From the NCBI GenBank assembly GCA_034044135.1, contig CP139021.1, positions 4,107,635-4,171,634 of the forward strand: a stretch of DNA of 64,000 nucleotides, given 5' to 3'. The stretch's first letter is position 1. Every line of letters begins with the position of its first letter. The notes beneath the pieces were generated by a model. The model was not told the origin of the DNA and did no database searches. It saw only the letters and a list, made by a program, of their open reading frames with translations. This document shows positions 41,792 to 49,856 of this stretch, one piece after another. Position numbers and translations under genes: made by a program. Source of the stretch: Flammeovirgaceae bacterium SG7u.111 (GTDB lineage Bacteria; Bacteroidota; Bacteroidia; Cytophagales; Flammeovirgaceae).

Positions 41792-44491
41792 TTATAAGAA
41801 GGTAAAGTTGTAGGTGACCGATGGTAAAGCACTTCCTATTATCGAAAGCTGATAAGCTCTAGGAGGCGCTCCCTGTTTGTTTTGGAAGAAGACAGAATAA
41901 GGGTTTTCCCTTCCATACACATTGTAGACCCCAAATACCCAACTTCCTTTCCAAACTTTATTTTTCTTATGGTTTCCATCAAAAGTGAGGGATACGTCTA
42001 GTCGATGGTAATCTGGAATTCGGTATTCGTTGCGATTCGAATAATTGGCAACGGTGATATCTTCTATCAAATAGCGGGCATTAGGAGCTGTAGTTGGTCT
42101 ACCTGTACTGTAAGTGAAATTACAAGACAATGTAATTTTCTTTTTGAGCTCATAGTTAGCCACAATGGTCAGGTCGTGTGGTTTATCAAAGTTGGAAGGA
42201 TAATAGTCCCCATTATTAATAACCTCATCGGAAAAATCACCTGCTAGTTTTCGTTCTGATCTTGAGTAGGTATAACCAACCCAACCGTTGAGCCTGCCTT
42301 GCTTGCGCTTGAGCATCAGTTCGACACCATAAGCTCTTCCCTGCCCTTGCAGCAAGACAGTCTCTATACTCTCATTCAAAACTAGCTCTGCCCCATTTTT
42401 GAAGTCCACTACATTTTCAATGGTTTTATAATAGCCTTCTATCGAAAACTCCACGTTGTCGTTACGGAAATTCCTGAAGTATCCCAAAGAAACCTGATCG
42501 GCTATTTGAGGTTTGAGATAAGGACCACTCACTTTCCAAAAGTCCAGTGGAGTAACGCTTGAGCTGTTGGTGATCAGGTGGAGATATTGGCGCATCCGGT
42601 TTGCCCCAACTTTAATAGAACTCGTTGCACCAACGCCTACTCGAAGACCTATCCGCGGCTCTAATCCTTGATAGGTTTGCACCAAGTCTAGGTCGCTATA
42701 TGTTTTTGAATCGATGATATTGGTAGGAATTCGTGGTTGCTCAGGGTCGTACATGCTTACTGTAGCTGGACCAAGATTCCCAAACCATGAATAGCGCAAA
42801 CCTAGGTTCAGGGTGATGCTTTGAGAAAACTTGATCTCGTCACTGACATATACCGCAGCTTCTACCCCATTTTCTTCTGGCAAATACAATGGCTCGATAG
42901 AAATATTGCCTTCCAAAGGTGTGAAACTGCCTGGGGAAACCGTGTGGTTCAGTGCACTTGCCCCAAACGAGATCGTATGCTTTCCAGCATTATATTGAAA
43001 GTCGGCACCTAAGCTCATGTAATCAATTCCAAAATTCAGGTTAAACCCTCTGTCTTCTTCCGAATTATCGACATCGTAATTGTACTTGCTATAAACACCG
43101 ACCAAATCCATAAAGAAATTATCGGAAAAAGCTTTGTTATACTTGATACTCGCATTAGAATTTTGCCAAGAATAAATCGTGTCCGAACCCAACTTGAATT
43201 CGTCGTTGCTGTGATATCCGTTGATTTTCAATTGACTATTTTCTCCTGTAACTATATTAAGTTTGCCCGTGAAATCGTAGAAACTTGCCGAAGATTCTTT
43301 AAGCTCTGGCACATCTAACATACTGAGAAAAAGATTGGGATATGCGATTCTTCCCGCTGCCAAAAAGGAAACCCTATCCTTGACTATAGGTCCATTGAGC
43401 GATAGCCTACTTGCTAAAATCCCTACTCCACCTTGTCCTTCTAGCTTTTTGTAGCTACCATCTTTTTGCTTCACATCTAGCACAGACGAGGCTCTGCCGC
43501 CATACTTTGCAGGTACAGCTCCTTTGAACAGGCTCACATCTTCCACCGCATCGGGGTTGAACACCGAGAAAAAACCAAACAAGTGGCTCGGGTTAAAGAT
43601 CGGTGCATTTTCCATCAAGATCAGGTTTTGGCTAACATCTCCGCCTCTCACGTTGAAACCTGTAGAAGCTTCGCCCGTAGTAGAAACACCTGGCAACAAA
43701 ATCAAACTTCTCACCACATCTACCTCCCCCATCATCGCCGGCATTTTCTTTATTGAGCTTATATTAAGCAAGTTAGCACCCATATTCACATTACTGATAT
43801 TATTATCCTCAGCTATGGCGGTTACGGTTACCTCGTTCATCTGAAGCGCAGCTTGGAAAAGCTCTACTTCTATTTCCCCATCTTCAAAAATCCCTAAGGT
43901 TACCTTTTCGGTTTCCATTCCTACAAATTCAACTGTAAGCTTGTGCACACCTACGGGAACTTCAAACTGAAAGCTGCCATCCATTTTAGTGATCGCCCCC
44001 TTTCCCAGTTCTTTAATCTGCACCGTGGCACCCAAAACAGGCTCACCCGACTCGCCATCCAGTACCTTACCGCTTAACTCTGCGCTAACGCCAATAGGCT
44101 TTTCCGGATTACCAACCAGCTTATCGAAGACTTTAGACTGGGATGCTGTACGCTGAAAAGCAAGGTTTTGCTGGTAAGAACCTTTGAGGAAAACAACCGA
44201 ATGCTCATCGAAAAAGACAGCTCTTACCCTGCTGTCTTTTAACACTTGTGGAAAAAAGCGCTCCAAAGAAACCTGATTGAATGTTCCATTGATTGAAATT
44301 CCTTTCAACCACTTTTCTTGATAGAAAAAATTAACGTTGTGTGTTTGCTCAAACTTTTCCAAAAAGTTGAGCAAGGGCTGGTTTTCAAAAGTACCCTCTA
44401 CGATCAGCGTTTTGCTTTTTTGGGCATAAGCAAAGCTCAATCCTAGACCTAAGTACAGGGTACAGAGAAAAAGAATCTTTTTCAAATACAT
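41792..44491 (-). CDS. TonB-dependent receptor, DUF4249-associated, with STN-like N-terminus
   Basis: The 899-residue protein has a signal peptide, an STN-like domain (about 25-105, LNFLEKFEQTHNVNFFYQEKW), a carboxypeptidase-regulatory-like domain (about 138-222), a plug (about 228-340; IKKMPAMMGEVDVVRSL, FNVRGGDVSQNLILMENAP) and a beta-barrel ending in aromatic residues (TYNFTFL). It belongs to the medium-size TonB receptors (not SusC) that are co-encoded with DUF4249. It is the first gene of the operon with the two DUF4249 lipoproteins and the plug-like protein. The STN-like domain suggests signalling, but no FecR gene is adjacent. The ligand is unknown. Confidence 0.88.
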   Translation of the reverse strand: MYLKKILFLCTLYLGLGLSFAYAQKSKTLIVEGTFENQPLLNFLEKFEQTHNVNFFYQEKWLKGISINGTFNQVSLERFFPQVLKDSRVRAVFFDEHSVVFLKGSYQQNLAFQRTASQSKVFDKLVGNPEKPIGVSAELSGKVLDGESGEPVLGATVQIKELGKGAITKMDGSFQFEVPVGVHKLTVEFVGMETEKVTLGIFEDGEIEVELFQAALQMNEVTVTAIAEDNNISNVNMGANLLNISSIKKMPAMMGEVDVVRSLILLPGVSTTGEASTGFNVRGGDVSQNLILMENAPIFNPSHLFGFFSVFNPDAVEDVSLFKGAVPAKYGGRASSVLDVKQKDGSYKKLEGQGGVGILASRLSLNGPIVKDRVSFLAAGRIAYPNLFLSMLDVPELKESSASFYDFTGKLNIVTGENSQLKINGYHSNDEFKLGSDTIYSWQNSNASIKYNKAFSDNFFMDLVGVYSKYNYDVDNSEEDRGFNLNFGIDYMSLGADFQYNAGKHTISFGASALNHTVSPGSFTPLEGNISIEPLYLPEENGVEAAVYVSDEIKFSQSITLNLGLRYSWFGNLGPATVSMYDPEQPRIPTNIIDSKTYSDLDLVQTYQGLEPRIGLRVGVGATSSIKVGANRMRQYLHLITNSSSVTPLDFWKVSGPYLKPQIADQVSLGYFRNFRNDNVEFSIEGYYKTIENVVDFKNGAELVLNESIETVLLQGQGRAYGVELMLKRKQGRLNGWVGYTYSRSERKLAGDFSDEVINNGDYYPSNFDKPHDLTIVANYELKKKITLSCNFTYSTGRPTTAPNARYLIEDITVANYSNRNEYRIPDYHRLDVSLTFDGNHKKNKVWKGSWVFGVYNVYGRENPYSVFFQNKQGAPPRAYQLSIIGSALPSVTYNFTFL

Positions 44492-44518
44492 GTGTAATTT
44501 AAGTAATTGAGTTGTTTA

Positions 44519-44536
44519 TCAAGGATTATTCCTTGA
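44519..44536. promoter_or_regulatory. 7-bp inverted repeat upstream of the DUF4249-associated receptor gene
   Basis: TCAAGGA-TTAT-TCCTTGA is perfect and lies 28-45 bases upstream of the receptor start at 44491. No T tract follows on the minus strand, so an operator role is more likely than termination. Confidence 0.4.
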
Positions 44537-44722
44537 CTAAAAAAGTGTTGGTCGGTAGATTACTATTTCGAGTTGATGGTGGTAGGCAAAAGGTGTATTA
44601 TGTTTTGGAGCACAAGTTTACTGATAATTTTTTGAAATAAGAATATGAATGAAAGGCTTTCATTTTCAAAAAAAAATCTAGTGTTCTAATTTTGTGGCTT
44701 TTTAAATGAAAGCAGCTATAAA

Positions 44723-45229
44723 ATGAGGGAATTGATAGGCGCTTGGAAGCAGAAAAAAACAAGTGCAAAAAAACAAAACAAACAGCTTGTAAAAAAATTA
44801 AAGCAACACAAGGGCAAGAAACTAGACCAACTGGCAAACGAGCAGCATGAAGAAGTTTTTGAAAAAGTGGACTGCCTCGAATGCGCCAATTGCTGCAAAA
44901 GCATCCCTCCGCTGGTAAACAAAACAGACATAGCCAGAATGGCAAAAACATTGAACATGAGCGTCCAAGCTTTCGAAAAAGAATACCTTACCACCGATGA
45001 AGACGGCGACGTAGTGATGAACCAAAGTCCCTGTCATTTTTTACAAGAAGACAATACTTGCTTTATCTACGAAGCTCGACCCAAAGCCTGCCGGCAGTAC
45101 CCTCACACAGATTCCTATGAGTTTTCCCAGAACCTCCATCTCCATGCACCCAACTCTATGTATTGCCCCGCTGTGTTCCATATCCTTGAAGCTGTAAGTG
45201 AAAAGTTGATAGTTGGCAAAGGAAAATAA
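44723..45229 (+). CDS. YkgJ-family Cys-cluster protein
   Basis: The 168-residue protein has a basic N-terminus (many Lys in 1-35) and a set of eight cysteines in the family layout: Cys51, Cys54, Cys57-Cys58 (CLECANCC), Cys104 (QSPCHFL), Cys113, Cys123 (KACRQYP) and Cys148 (YCPAV). YkgJ-type proteins are thought to bind zinc or iron-sulfur; their function is unknown. No signal peptide is present. The gene is divergent from the TonB receptor gene and convergent with the PAS sensor gene. Confidence 0.88.
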   Translation: MRELIGAWKQKKTSAKKQNKQLVKKLKQHKGKKLDQLANEQHEEVFEKVDCLECANCCKSIPPLVNKTDIARMAKTLNMSVQAFEKEYLTTDEDGDVVMNQSPCHFLQEDNTCFIYEARPKACRQYPHTDSYEFSQNLHLHAPNSMYCPAVFHILEAVSEKLIVGKGK

Positions 45230-45232
45230 AAA

Positions 45233-45260
45233 AGCCCACAACTCTTAGAAGTCATGGGCT
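45233..45260. terminator. Hairpin terminator between convergent genes
   Basis: AGCCCA (45233-45238) pairs with TGGGCT (45255-45260). A T-rich stretch follows a few bases later on the plus strand (45268-45274), and A residues flank the other side. Confidence 0.5.
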
Positions 45261-45288
45261 ACTACGCTTTTTTTGTTTACTCAAAAGC

Positions 45289-47544
45289 TTATTTTGCAAT
45301 GTTCTTCAACTCCCCCTCTTGCTTTGCCAAAAGCTGCTCCGCTAGCTCTGTATTTTCTATTACATATTTCGAAGAAATATATTTAATCGGGTTACCATCA
45401 TCGTCCAACACTGGGGACACCATAATATCTACATAATAAGCACTGCCATCTTTTTTCCTATTCTTCAAGTATCCCCTAAAATCATTTCCTGATTGAATAG
45501 TTTCCCAAAATCCCTTAAAAAACGAATTAGGAGTATCAGGATGGCGAACTATACTATGAGGCTGGCCTAAAAGTTCTTCAGCTGTATATTGAGAAGCTTC
45601 ACAGAACTTTTCATTCACATAAGTAATTATTCCTTTTTCATCCGATTCGGAAATAATGGATATTGCATTCAAAACAACCAACCTTGCATCCAATTCCTGG
45701 TTTTGCATTGCGGTAGCAGTTAGCTTATTATTCAAATCTTCTTCCTTAGCATTAAATGCTTTTAGCGTATCGCTCAGCATTTCGCCCTGTGCTTCTATTT
45801 GGTAAAACTGCTCCTCTAATTCTTGTTGAGCTATTTTGGACACAGTTATATCTACCGCCAATTTGAGCACACTTACTATGCAACCCTTCGCATCCTTAAT
45901 GGCAGAATAACTACCATGAAGAAAGGCTGGAGACCCATCTTTTTTTATCCGCTCATGCTCCCCAGTTTTAGCTTTACCAGTTTTTAGATCATTCCAAAAT
46001 GTTTGATATTCTTCCGATTTAGCATAGTTTTCAGAAACAAATATACTGTGGTGTTTCCCACGAATTTCCTCTAGAGAATAGCCCATCAATGTTAAAAAAA
46101 TTTCATTTGCATTAATGATATTTCCGCTTAGGTCAAATTCTATAGTAGCTATACCACTGTTATTTATAGCGTGCAGGCGACTTTCAATTCCTTGAGATTG
46201 TCTTTGGACTTCTTCTTGGGTAGCAGCCATTTCTTCCATATTCTGGCGAAGCTCCTCTTCTTGAGCTTTCATTTGCTCAGCCTGCTCTTGGCTATCCTTC
46301 AGCAAAGCTTCATTTTTTTTGATGAGGAGCTCCTGTTCGGTAAGATCCTTAGAAAAAACAGCAATACTGGTAATTTCTCCCTCTGTATTTTTCAAAGGAC
46401 TGTAGGTCACGTGCATGAAATAATCTCGACCTTCTACTACAACCTTTTCTTTTAAAGCAATAAATTCTCCCGACAATGCTCTATCCCATATTTTTTTATG
46501 ATGATCCACTGTTGAGCTATTATAAAATTCCAACAGACTATCACCTAATTTAAGCCCTGACTTATGCCCTTTCCACAGATCATAAAAAGCTGTATTAAAC
46601 ATCTTGAATTTGTATTCATGATCGATCACAAATACGACATCTGGAGTAGAGTTTATCACTGTGTTCATGAATATCTCCTTATCCTGTACCTCTTTCATTG
46701 CACGCTGGATTCCTTCCTGCGTAGCCGAAAGCTCTTCCATATTCTGACGCAGCTCCTCTTCTTGAGCTTTCAATGCTTCAGACTGTTGCTGGCTTTCTTC
46801 TAACAAATGATGTGTTTTCTCATTCGTCTGGATAGTAGAGACTACCGAAGCTATCGATTCACCTAATTTTTCTAAAAAATCAATTTGGTATGATTCGAAA
46901 TTCTTGAACGATGCCAGCTCCAATATTCCCGACACATCGTCATTTATTTTCAATGGAACTAGCACTATTGCTTTAGGAGCGGCATGCCCCAGACCCGATG
47001 TGATATTTATGTAATCATTGGGAACATCTAGCAATAGCATTGTTTCTTTCTCCAAGAAGACCTGCCCTACCAAGCCTTCACCAAAGAGGATTTGCTTTTG
47101 ATGATGCTTTTTTCTCCCATAGGCATAGCAAGCTTTTTGGTCCAAAACTTTTTCTCCCTCATTAGCTATGTAAATAGCTCCTTGATTTGCATTCACATAT
47201 TTCACCAAGTTGCTGATAACTTGGCTACAAGTTTCATCCAAGTCTTGCTGATTTTTTCTCAACACATCTCCAAATAAAGCCAAACCTTCCGTTATCCACT
47301 TCCTCTCCTCTTCTGTTTTATTGAGAACCTTGAGCTGATTCCTCATATTAATCAGTGCACCAGAAAGAGTATCTGCACTTGCTTTATCCTCATCTACATT
47401 GGGATATGGTGTATCCAATTCACCATCCTCAATTTTTTTCACAAATAATGTTGCCGATGAAATATCTTCTTTAAGACCTTTAAGTGAGTCTTGCACCTTT
47501 TTTAAGTCTGCTGGGGCACTGAAGAATTTTGAAATTTTGATCAT
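45289..47544 (-). CDS. Soluble HAMP-GAF-PAS-PAS-PAS sensor without a kinase or methyltransferase domain
   Basis: The 751-residue protein has no membrane segment. It begins with a HAMP-like helical segment (about 30-85: VKKIEDGELDT, INMRNQLKVLNKTEEERKW), a GAF domain (about 90-240), three PAS domains near 280-400, 445-565 and 620-735, and coiled-coil linkers with repeated EEELRQNMEE motifs. The last PAS resembles Aer-type PAS (PHSIVRHPDTPNSFF), and the chain ends soon after it. There is no histidine kinase, GGDEF, EAL or MCP output. It may act through partners or as a dimeric scaffold. The gene is monocistronic. Confidence 0.85.
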   Translation of the reverse strand: MIKISKFFSAPADLKKVQDSLKGLKEDISSATLFVKKIEDGELDTPYPNVDEDKASADTLSGALINMRNQLKVLNKTEEERKWITEGLALFGDVLRKNQQDLDETCSQVISNLVKYVNANQGAIYIANEGEKVLDQKACYAYGRKKHHQKQILFGEGLVGQVFLEKETMLLLDVPNDYINITSGLGHAAPKAIVLVPLKINDDVSGILELASFKNFESYQIDFLEKLGESIASVVSTIQTNEKTHHLLEESQQQSEALKAQEEELRQNMEELSATQEGIQRAMKEVQDKEIFMNTVINSTPDVVFVIDHEYKFKMFNTAFYDLWKGHKSGLKLGDSLLEFYNSSTVDHHKKIWDRALSGEFIALKEKVVVEGRDYFMHVTYSPLKNTEGEITSIAVFSKDLTEQELLIKKNEALLKDSQEQAEQMKAQEEELRQNMEEMAATQEEVQRQSQGIESRLHAINNSGIATIEFDLSGNIINANEIFLTLMGYSLEEIRGKHHSIFVSENYAKSEEYQTFWNDLKTGKAKTGEHERIKKDGSPAFLHGSYSAIKDAKGCIVSVLKLAVDITVSKIAQQELEEQFYQIEAQGEMLSDTLKAFNAKEEDLNNKLTATAMQNQELDARLVVLNAISIISESDEKGIITYVNEKFCEASQYTAEELLGQPHSIVRHPDTPNSFFKGFWETIQSGNDFRGYLKNRKKDGSAYYVDIMVSPVLDDDGNPIKYISSKYVIENTELAEQLLAKQEGELKNIAK

Positions 47545-47827
47545 TTTCCTAAAAATGGGTTTTAAGAGCTAATGCTGGTTGAAAAAACAGAAAAAACAAA
47601 TTAAACAACATCACTCAAATTATTTAATTTAACTAGGTAAGTAACGCTATATAGAATATTTAGCACTCACATTAACCACCTAGTGACACTATTCTATTAA
47701 CGATTCCCAACCTGAAACGTCAAACCCTTTAAAATCATATCAGTTTTCATCAAAATTCACAACGAAGCACCCTATATAATTTCTTTCATGGTTAAGACAC
47801 TTGTAAAAAATTTGCCAATAACATGTA

Positions 47828-48364
47828 TCAAAACAACTCCAATTGTCCATCAAAGAGTACTTTTTCTAGGGTAAGGAGTTTCTTTTTGGCATCTAGCCCT
47901 CCCGCATAACCTACTAGGCTACCATCGCTACCGATAATCCGGTGGCAGGGGATAATGATAGAAATGGCATTTGCCCCATTGGCCGAAGCCACAGCTCGGA
48001 TTGCCTTTTCGTTATCCAGTTTTCGGGAAAGTGCCAAGTAGGTGCTGGTCTCGCCATAGGGAATCTGCATCAGTTCTTCCCAAACTGACTGTTGGAATGC
48101 TGTACCGATTAAGTGAAGAGGTAGGTCAAAATTTTTTCTTTTTCCTTTAAAATATTCACCAAGTTGCTGTTTGGTATCCTCTAATACCGCTGATTCAGTT
48201 TCTATATACTCCCCACTCAAACTCACCTTTATTCGGTTGTCTACGGCTTCCCTCATTTTTCTGTGCCGCCAGTCGCACAGGCATAGTTTCCCTTCAAATG
48301 CACCCAACAAAAGCTCGCCAACTTGGGTTTTGTAATAACTTATCTGGATTTCGTTTTTCATCAT
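47828..48364 (-). CDS. ogt: Methylated-DNA--protein-cysteine methyltransferase
   Basis: The 178-residue protein repairs O6-alkylguanine in DNA by moving the alkyl group to its own cysteine (Cys140 in PCHRII). The N-terminal domain is followed by the C-terminal domain with ELMQIPYGETSTY (97-109) and the catalytic IPCHRIIGSDGSLVGYAGG (138-156). Length and residues are standard. No ada regulator gene is adjacent. Gene orientation and spacing suggest a single-gene unit. Confidence 0.95.
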   Translation of the reverse strand: MMKNEIQISYYKTQVGELLLGAFEGKLCLCDWRHRKMREAVDNRIKVSLSGEYIETESAVLEDTKQQLGEYFKGKRKNFDLPLHLIGTAFQQSVWEELMQIPYGETSTYLALSRKLDNEKAIRAVASANGANAISIIIPCHRIIGSDGSLVGYAGGLDAKKKLLTLEKVLFDGQLELF

Positions 48365-48440
48365 CTCAAAAATCTGTTTCCTATTATTTCTTATTTATTT
48401 AGGTTTACCAAAAAATTGCTCAAACTCAGAAAAAAACAAC

Positions 48441-48722
48441 ATGATAAAAATAGAAGAAAATGATAGCAAAGGTAGGGCTTTTGTAAGCAACAAGGAAGGT
48501 AAAACCTTGGCTGAGATGACCTTTTCGAAGGCTGGGGAAGAATTGATCATAATCGACCATACTGAAGTAGCCGATGAGTTAAGAGGGAAAAGCGTTGGCA
48601 AACAGCTTTTGAATAAACTGGTGGAAATGGCCAGGGCAAAAAACATTAAAATAATGCCCTTATGTCCCTTTGCCAAAAGCGTATTCGATAAAGATGAATC
48701 GATCCGGGATGTATTGAACTAG
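48441..48722 (+). CDS. Small GNAT-type acetyltransferase (YidJ/Acetyltransf_CG-like)
   Basis: The 93-residue protein fits the COG2388 small GNAT group: IIIDHTEVADELRGKSVGKQLLNKLVEMARAK holds the acetyl-CoA pyrophosphate loop pattern RGKSVG, and IMPLCPFAKSVFDKD is the family C-terminal block. Small GNATs of this type are found alone; their substrate is usually unknown. It starts 76 bases after the divergent ogt start. Confidence 0.85.
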   Translation: MIKIEENDSKGRAFVSNKEGKTLAEMTFSKAGEELIIIDHTEVADELRGKSVGKQLLNKLVEMARAKNIKIMPLCPFAKSVFDKDESIRDVLN

Positions 48723-48723
48723 C

Positions 48724-48757
48724 AAAAAAGCGACACGATCTAATGCCGTGCCGCTTT
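48724..48757. terminator. Hairpin terminator between convergent GNAT genes
   Basis: AGCG-A-CACG pairs with CGTG-C-CGCT across one mismatch (48729-48755). A residues precede it and T residues follow it, so it can end both genes. Confidence 0.7.
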
Positions 48758-48789
48758 CAACTATTCAGATTTGAAGAATATATGTAGGC

Positions 48790-49227
48790 TTAAGAAACAA
48801 CAAGGTCAATCACCTTCATTCTCAGCACTTTTTGCCCAGTTTCTTCCATTGTGTATTCCTTGAAAGTCTCAAAGCCTAGTTTCTCATAAAATGGCAAGCC
48901 AATTTTATTTTCTCTGAAAACCTCTACTTCCAAGCCTTCATGAAACTGGCGAATATGTTTGACCAGCTTTGACCCAATCCCTTTTGAATGGTGGTTTGGG
49001 AGCACAAACAAGCCCCCAATTTCATTCCCTGCCATGGAAATAAAACCAAGTATTTTCCCCGATTCTTCGTACACCCATGTGTCCGAGTTGGGCAGGTACA
49101 TATCCCGCATTGCAGTTTTTACATATTCCACAAAAGCACTCTCTAAAAAAGGATGCGCCAAGGTAGAAGCTTGTTCCCATATAGTCAATAGTGTAGGTAT
49201 TTCGCTCTCTTTGTATTTCCGTATCAT
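48790..49227 (-). CDS. GNAT family N-acetyltransferase
   Basis: The 145-residue product has the GNAT core: the acetyl-CoA motif HHSKGIGSKLVKHI (about 88-101) preceded by the strand EIGGLFVLPN, and the C-terminal GLPFYEKLGFETFKEYTMEETGQ. It is of the single-domain YiaC/RimI type; the acetylated substrate is unknown. It is monocistronic, convergent with the small GNAT gene. Confidence 0.9.
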   Translation of the reverse strand: MIRKYKESEIPTLLTIWEQASTLAHPFLESAFVEYVKTAMRDMYLPNSDTWVYEESGKILGFISMAGNEIGGLFVLPNHHSKGIGSKLVKHIRQFHEGLEVEVFRENKIGLPFYEKLGFETFKEYTMEETGQKVLRMKVIDLVVS

Positions 49228-49374
49228 CTTTTACTTTTTCTCTGCAAAGCTAAAACTTTTCGCAATGCCCCATGAGCAGCACATCACCAACAATTCAGTC
49301 TAAGCTTATAAATGTTTAGTTTACTACAGTATTTTCTGCTTTAGAGCCATCTAACTCCGTTATTCCCATACCTT

Positions 49375-49587
49375 CTAATTGGTTGCTATTTCTGCATTAT
49401 CTACACCTTGGAGATTCCCAAATGAGATTGGTATTGAAAAATTCTGGGTGAGATTAGCAGCAGGAATTGAGTTTTTCCCATCTATATTTCGCATGGTCGC
49501 ATATACTTGATGGCCTTGTTCAGTAAAGTATTTTGCTGACATGTAGCCAAAACCAGTGCTACATACAGTTATTAGTATTTTTTTCAT
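49375..49587 (-). pseudogene. Truncated SDR N-terminal fragment
   Basis: The 70-residue frame starts like an intact SDR (MKKILITVCSTGFGYMSAKYF, then GHQVYATMRNIDG) and then loses similarity after about residue 40. Normal SDRs have about 240-300 residues with Ser-Tyr-Lys catalysis, none of which is present. The motif reads TVCSTGFG instead of TGxSxGxG, with Val for Gly. Another minus-strand frame just past the stop encodes LEGMGITELDGSKAENTVVN but has no clear link to SDRs. It is best read as a decayed gene remnant. Confidence 0.6.
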
Positions 49588-49735
49588 AAGTATTGGTAAA
49601 GGTTATGGTTAGAAAAAGGGTTTCTTACTGTGGGGCTGAAGTTTGAAAGCGTGTGGGGAATGACCGTTGTTGAAGCGTCTAATCTCAGGTTAGTTGCCTA
49701 TTGAACCTCAATTGCTCGAAAATGAGTGAAAAAGC

Positions 49736-49767
49736 AAAAAAGCGGTGCAACATTCGCCGCACCGCTT
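49736..49767 (-). terminator. Intrinsic terminator of the metalloprotease gene
   Basis: AAGCGGTGC (49740-49748) pairs with GCACCGCTT (49759-49767), and the T tract on the minus strand corresponds to the A residues around 49736-49740. Confidence 0.8.
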
Positions 49768-49856
49768 CAAATTAAAGAGTTAAAATTTTGGATTTTTTAT
49801 GATTAAAGAGAAGTTAGAATAAAATAGCCTTTTGGAGTTTCACTTTTTCCTAACCC

